From NCBI GenBank assembly GCA_937995535.1, contig CALKJU010000039.1:48176-112175 (forward strand): 64,000 nt of DNA, written 5' to 3'. Positions 61,983 through 64,000 of this stretch are shown here, in pieces; positions within the stretch are counted from its first letter, which is position 1, and every line of letters starts with the position of its first letter. Source of the DNA: an uncultured Alphaproteobacteria bacterium (GTDB taxonomy: Bacteria; Pseudomonadota; Alphaproteobacteria; Geminicoccales; Geminicoccaceae). Below the pieces are notes generated by a model. The model saw only the letters and a list, made by a program, of their open reading frames with translations, made no database searches and was not told the origin of the DNA. A program made the translations under genes and the position numbers.

Positions 61983-62740
61983 GCGATCACGAGATGGACC
62001 AGGTGCCGGACGTCGCCGATCTTCCGGCCCGCGAGGTCGACCCGCCGCCGGCCATGCCCCAGCGCCCCGAGTACGTCCCGGAGAAGTTCTGGGACCAGCA
62101 GGCCGGTGCCGTGCGGGTCGACGCCCTGGCCCGCTCCTACGTGGAGCTGGAGCGCAAGCTCGGGCGGATGGTGCCGGTGCCCGACAGCGAGGAGCCCGGC
62201 GCCTACGACCGCCTGCTCGCACTGCTCGGACGGCCGGAGACGCCGGAGGGCTACGAGATCGCGCCGACGCACCCGCTGCTCGCGGCGGACAGCGAGCTGA
62301 ACGCGCGGCTGCACGCAGCGGGCTTCACCCAGAAGCAGGCGCAGCTCGTCTACGAGCTCGCGGCCGAACGCATGCTGCCGATGCTACAGGAGGGCATCGA
62401 GGAGATCGAAGCGAGTCGCGAGGTCGAGCGTCTTGAGCGACATTTCGGCGGCGCCGAGGCGTGGCGTGACTGCGCCCGGCAGATCCGCACCTGGGCCGAG
62501 GCCAACCTGCCGCGACAGGTGCGCGAGGCGCTGTCGACCAGCTACGAGGGGATCCTCGCCCTTCATCAGATGATGAAGAACGCCGAGCCCGCGCTGGTGG
62601 CGGTGGCCGGTCAGGCCGGTCGCGAGACCGACGAGAAGGCGCTGCACGAGATGATGCGCGACCCGCGCTACTGGCGGGACCGTGACCCCGAACTGATCGC
62701 CCGGGTGACCGAGGGCTTCCGTCGCCTGTACCCGGACTGA
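61979..62740 (+). CDS. Phage capsid assembly scaffolding-like protein
   Basis: 253 residues, acidic and strongly helical. N-terminal region rich in Pro/Asp followed by PEYVPEKFWDQQAGAVRVDAL and SYVELERKLGRMVPVPDSEE, then a coiled-coil-like core (QKQAQLVYELAAERMLPMLQEGIEEIEASREVERLERHF). Position between portal and capsid genes and composition match T7-type scaffolds; sequence identity to a named family is not certain. Confidence 0.72.
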   Translation: MSDHEMDQVPDVADLPAREVDPPPAMPQRPEYVPEKFWDQQAGAVRVDALARSYVELERKLGRMVPVPDSEEPGAYDRLLALLGRPETPEGYEIAPTHPLLAADSELNARLHAAGFTQKQAQLVYELAAERMLPMLQEGIEEIEASREVERLERHFGGAEAWRDCARQIRTWAEANLPRQVREALSTSYEGILALHQMMKNAEPALVAVAGQAGRETDEKALHEMMRDPRYWRDRDPELIARVTEGFRRLYPD

Positions 62741-62876
62741 GCCCCTTCGCACGGGCGTCAGGGCAACCCGCCGGCTGCGGCCGGCCGGGTCCTGGACCGT
62801 GCTCCATGCGGCCCGCCGGCCCGAACCGGGCAACCGGCCGCCGCTCGTTCGACATCCACCCTCTTCGGAGATTCCG

Positions 62877-63695
62877 ATGTCCACGAGTATCGACCAGGCC
62901 TTCGCCAAGCAGTTCGAACGCGAGGTTCACGAGGCCTATCAGCGGCAGGGCTCGAAGCTTCGGCCCACGGTCCGCGTCAAGAACGGCGTCCGCGGCAGCT
63001 CGACCGTCTTCCAGAAGGTCGGCAAGGGCGCGGCGTCGACCAAGTCGCGGCACGGCATGGTGCCGGTCATGAACGTCGACTTCGCCGCCGTCGAGGCACA
63101 GCTGTTCGACTACTACGCCGGTGAGTGGGTCGACCGGCTGGACGAGCTGAAGACCAACGTCGACGAGCGTCAGGTTCTCGCCAACGCGGGAGCCTACGCG
63201 CTCGGGCGCAAGACCGATGAGCTGATCATCGCGGCCCTCGCCGGCAGCACGCAGGTGGCGGGCTCGGCCTCGGGCGGCCTGACCAAGGCCAAGGTCCTGG
63301 CGGCGTTCGAGATCCTCGGCGCGAGCGACGTGCCGGACGACGGTCAGCGCTACGCCGTGGTCGGCTGGAAGCAGTGGTCGCAGCTTCTCGAGCTGCCGGA
63401 GTTCGCCTCGGCGGAGTTCGTCGGCGAGGCGCATCTGCCGTGGCGCGGGACGCAAGCGAAGATGTGGCTCGGCACGATGTGGATGCCACATTCCGGCCTG
63501 CCCTCGACCGGCTCGGTCCGTAACTGCTTCTGGTACCACAAGAGCGCCGTCGGCCACGCCGTCGGCCAGGACGTCGTCACCGACATCACCTGGCATGGTG
63601 ACCGCGCCGCCCACTTCGTCTCCAACTCGATGTCGCAGGGTGCGGTGCTCATCGACACCGCCGGCGTCGTCAAGATGCCCTGCACGGAGGCTTGA
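62877..63695 (+). CDS. Major capsid protein
   Basis: 272 residues from ATG 62877 with GGAG upstream (MSTSIDQAFAKQFEREVHEA). Single-domain phage capsid type: early VRVKNGVRGSSTVFQKVGKG, MNVDFAAVEAQLFDYYAGEWVDRLDELKTNVDERQVLANAGAYALGRKTDELIIAAL in the middle and KSAVGHAVGQDVVTDITWHGD near the end. The fold is presumably HK97-like. A 136-bp gap precedes it, with nothing clear inside. Confidence 0.8.
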   Translation: MSTSIDQAFAKQFEREVHEAYQRQGSKLRPTVRVKNGVRGSSTVFQKVGKGAASTKSRHGMVPVMNVDFAAVEAQLFDYYAGEWVDRLDELKTNVDERQVLANAGAYALGRKTDELIIAALAGSTQVAGSASGGLTKAKVLAAFEILGASDVPDDGQRYAVVGWKQWSQLLELPEFASAEFVGEAHLPWRGTQAKMWLGTMWMPHSGLPSTGSVRNCFWYHKSAVGHAVGQDVVTDITWHGDRAAHFVSNSMSQGAVLIDTAGVVKMPCTEA

Positions 63696-63699
63696 TCCG

Positions 63700-63969
63700 A
63701 TGGCGTACCGGCCCCAGGACCTGAGCGCCCTGTCCTACGCGAACGGGTTCACGCTCTGGCACTACCGCTCGACCGACTCGGCAGCGGAGATCGATACCAC
63801 CGGCTACTTCAACGACGCGGCACGGATGCTGCGGCCGGGGGATTTCATCCTCTGCAACTCGGCCGTCGGGTCGGCCCCGGCGAACGGCGTGCTCATCGTG
63901 GCTGCCAACGACGGCACGACGGTCGACGTGACCAACCTCAGCCCGCTGGGTGTCCTCAACAGCGACTGA
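63700..63969 (+). CDS. Small phage head protein after the capsid gene
   Basis: 89 residues from ATG 63700, 4 bp after the capsid stop. SYANGFTLWHYRSTDSAAEIDTTGYFNDAARMLRPGDFILC is the recognisable part and is shared with small proteins next to capsid genes in podovirus-like elements. Could be a decoration or head-completion protein. Compact beta-rich sequence; no signal peptide. Confidence 0.6.
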   Translation: MAYRPQDLSALSYANGFTLWHYRSTDSAAEIDTTGYFNDAARMLRPGDFILCNSAVGSAPANGVLIVAANDGTTVDVTNLSPLGVLNSD

Positions 63970-63976
63970 GCGGTGG

Positions 63977-64000
63977 CGGCCGCGCCGCGAGGCGCGGCCG
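63977..64000 (+). terminator. Hairpin at window end, likely terminator
   Basis: CGGCCGCGCC-GCGA-GGCGCGGCCG, a perfect 10-bp stem with a GNRA-type loop, 8 bp after the stop of the small head protein. The sequence ends at the stem, so a following T-run cannot be checked. Confidence 0.5.

Larger units (their letters stand above)
58952..64000. mobile_element. Podovirus-like prophage or domesticated phage head module (right end outside window)
   Basis: Starting right after tRNA-Val and a terminator: a repressor gene on the minus strand, then seven-gene-style head order on the plus strand (small Cys/His protein, T7-type portal, Bbp19-like protein, scaffold, major capsid, small head protein). No integrase, replication, lysis or terminase gene appears between 58.9 and 64.0 kb. 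Base composition looks like the host. Attachment sites could not be identified because the right end is missing. Confidence 0.7.

Overview
The window is a 64 kb piece of a high-GC alphaproteobacterial chromosome. The support is a complete PaaABCDE phenylacetate module with both PaaR and PaaX regulators, GatCAB amidotransferase, DUF1465, a RuvX domain fused to Apt, and a very dense gene layout with 4-nt ATGA/GTGA/TTGA overlaps. A Rhodospirillales/Geminicoccales-type organism is my guess, not something I can prove. No gap without a gene or RNA exceeds 300 bases.

Region by region: 1-1.7 kb holds murA (cut by the window edge), dcd, a small Arg-rich protein and tRNA-Thr(GGU). From 2 to 16.2 kb is an aromatic-acid island: a branched-chain-amino-acid-type ABC transporter (livFGMHK-like) apparently in one operon with paaN, divergent paaG-paaI-paaK-paaR, then paaX-paaABCDE on the opposite strand. 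The ring epoxidase, CoA ligase, isomerase and thioesterase are present; the beta-oxidation steps (PaaF, PaaH, PaaJ) and an oxepin-CoA hydrolase domain are not. A 15-bp motif, T.GACC-N3-CGTTCAG, lies in both control regions.

From 16.4 to 24.9 kb lies an uncharacterised biosynthetic cluster. It has GTP cyclohydrolase II, a RibD-type reductase, a 6-pyruvoyltetrahydropterin-synthase-fold protein that has lost its usual catalytic residues, a zinc-type dehydrogenase, a glycosyltransferase, two SAM methyltransferases, a CDP-alcohol phosphatidyltransferase and a membrane alkaline-phosphatase-superfamily enzyme. I infer a GTP-derived, glycosylated and possibly lipid-anchored product. It is continuous, through a pcm gene, with a second uncharacterised locus at 25.6-34.9 kb. 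That locus has YcaO and TfuA homologues (the pair that makes peptide thioamides), two small proteins that look related to each other, a cytoplasmic-looking subtilase, a large cyclase-ATPase regulator, an SDR and a TIM-barrel-like protein. These two adjoining loci are the best candidates for an undescribed system.

From 35 to 58.6 kb the content is mostly housekeeping: mgtE, maeB, tRNA-Leu(GAG), lipB, a pentapeptide protein, a PAS-GGDEF-EAL protein, nnr, terB-like, psuG, a REC-HPt protein with a defective receiver, an OmpA-type lipoprotein, moaA, nadK, ruvX-apt in one frame, gatCAB, a DUF192 protein, aspartate aminotransferase, DUF1465, a lytic transglycosylase and N-formylglutamate amidohydrolase. 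After tRNA-Val(GAC), a possible small RNA and a strong terminator, the window ends in a T7-like (podoviral) head module: repressor, small protein, portal, Bbp19-like protein, scaffold, capsid and a head protein. No integrase or terminase is visible in the window.
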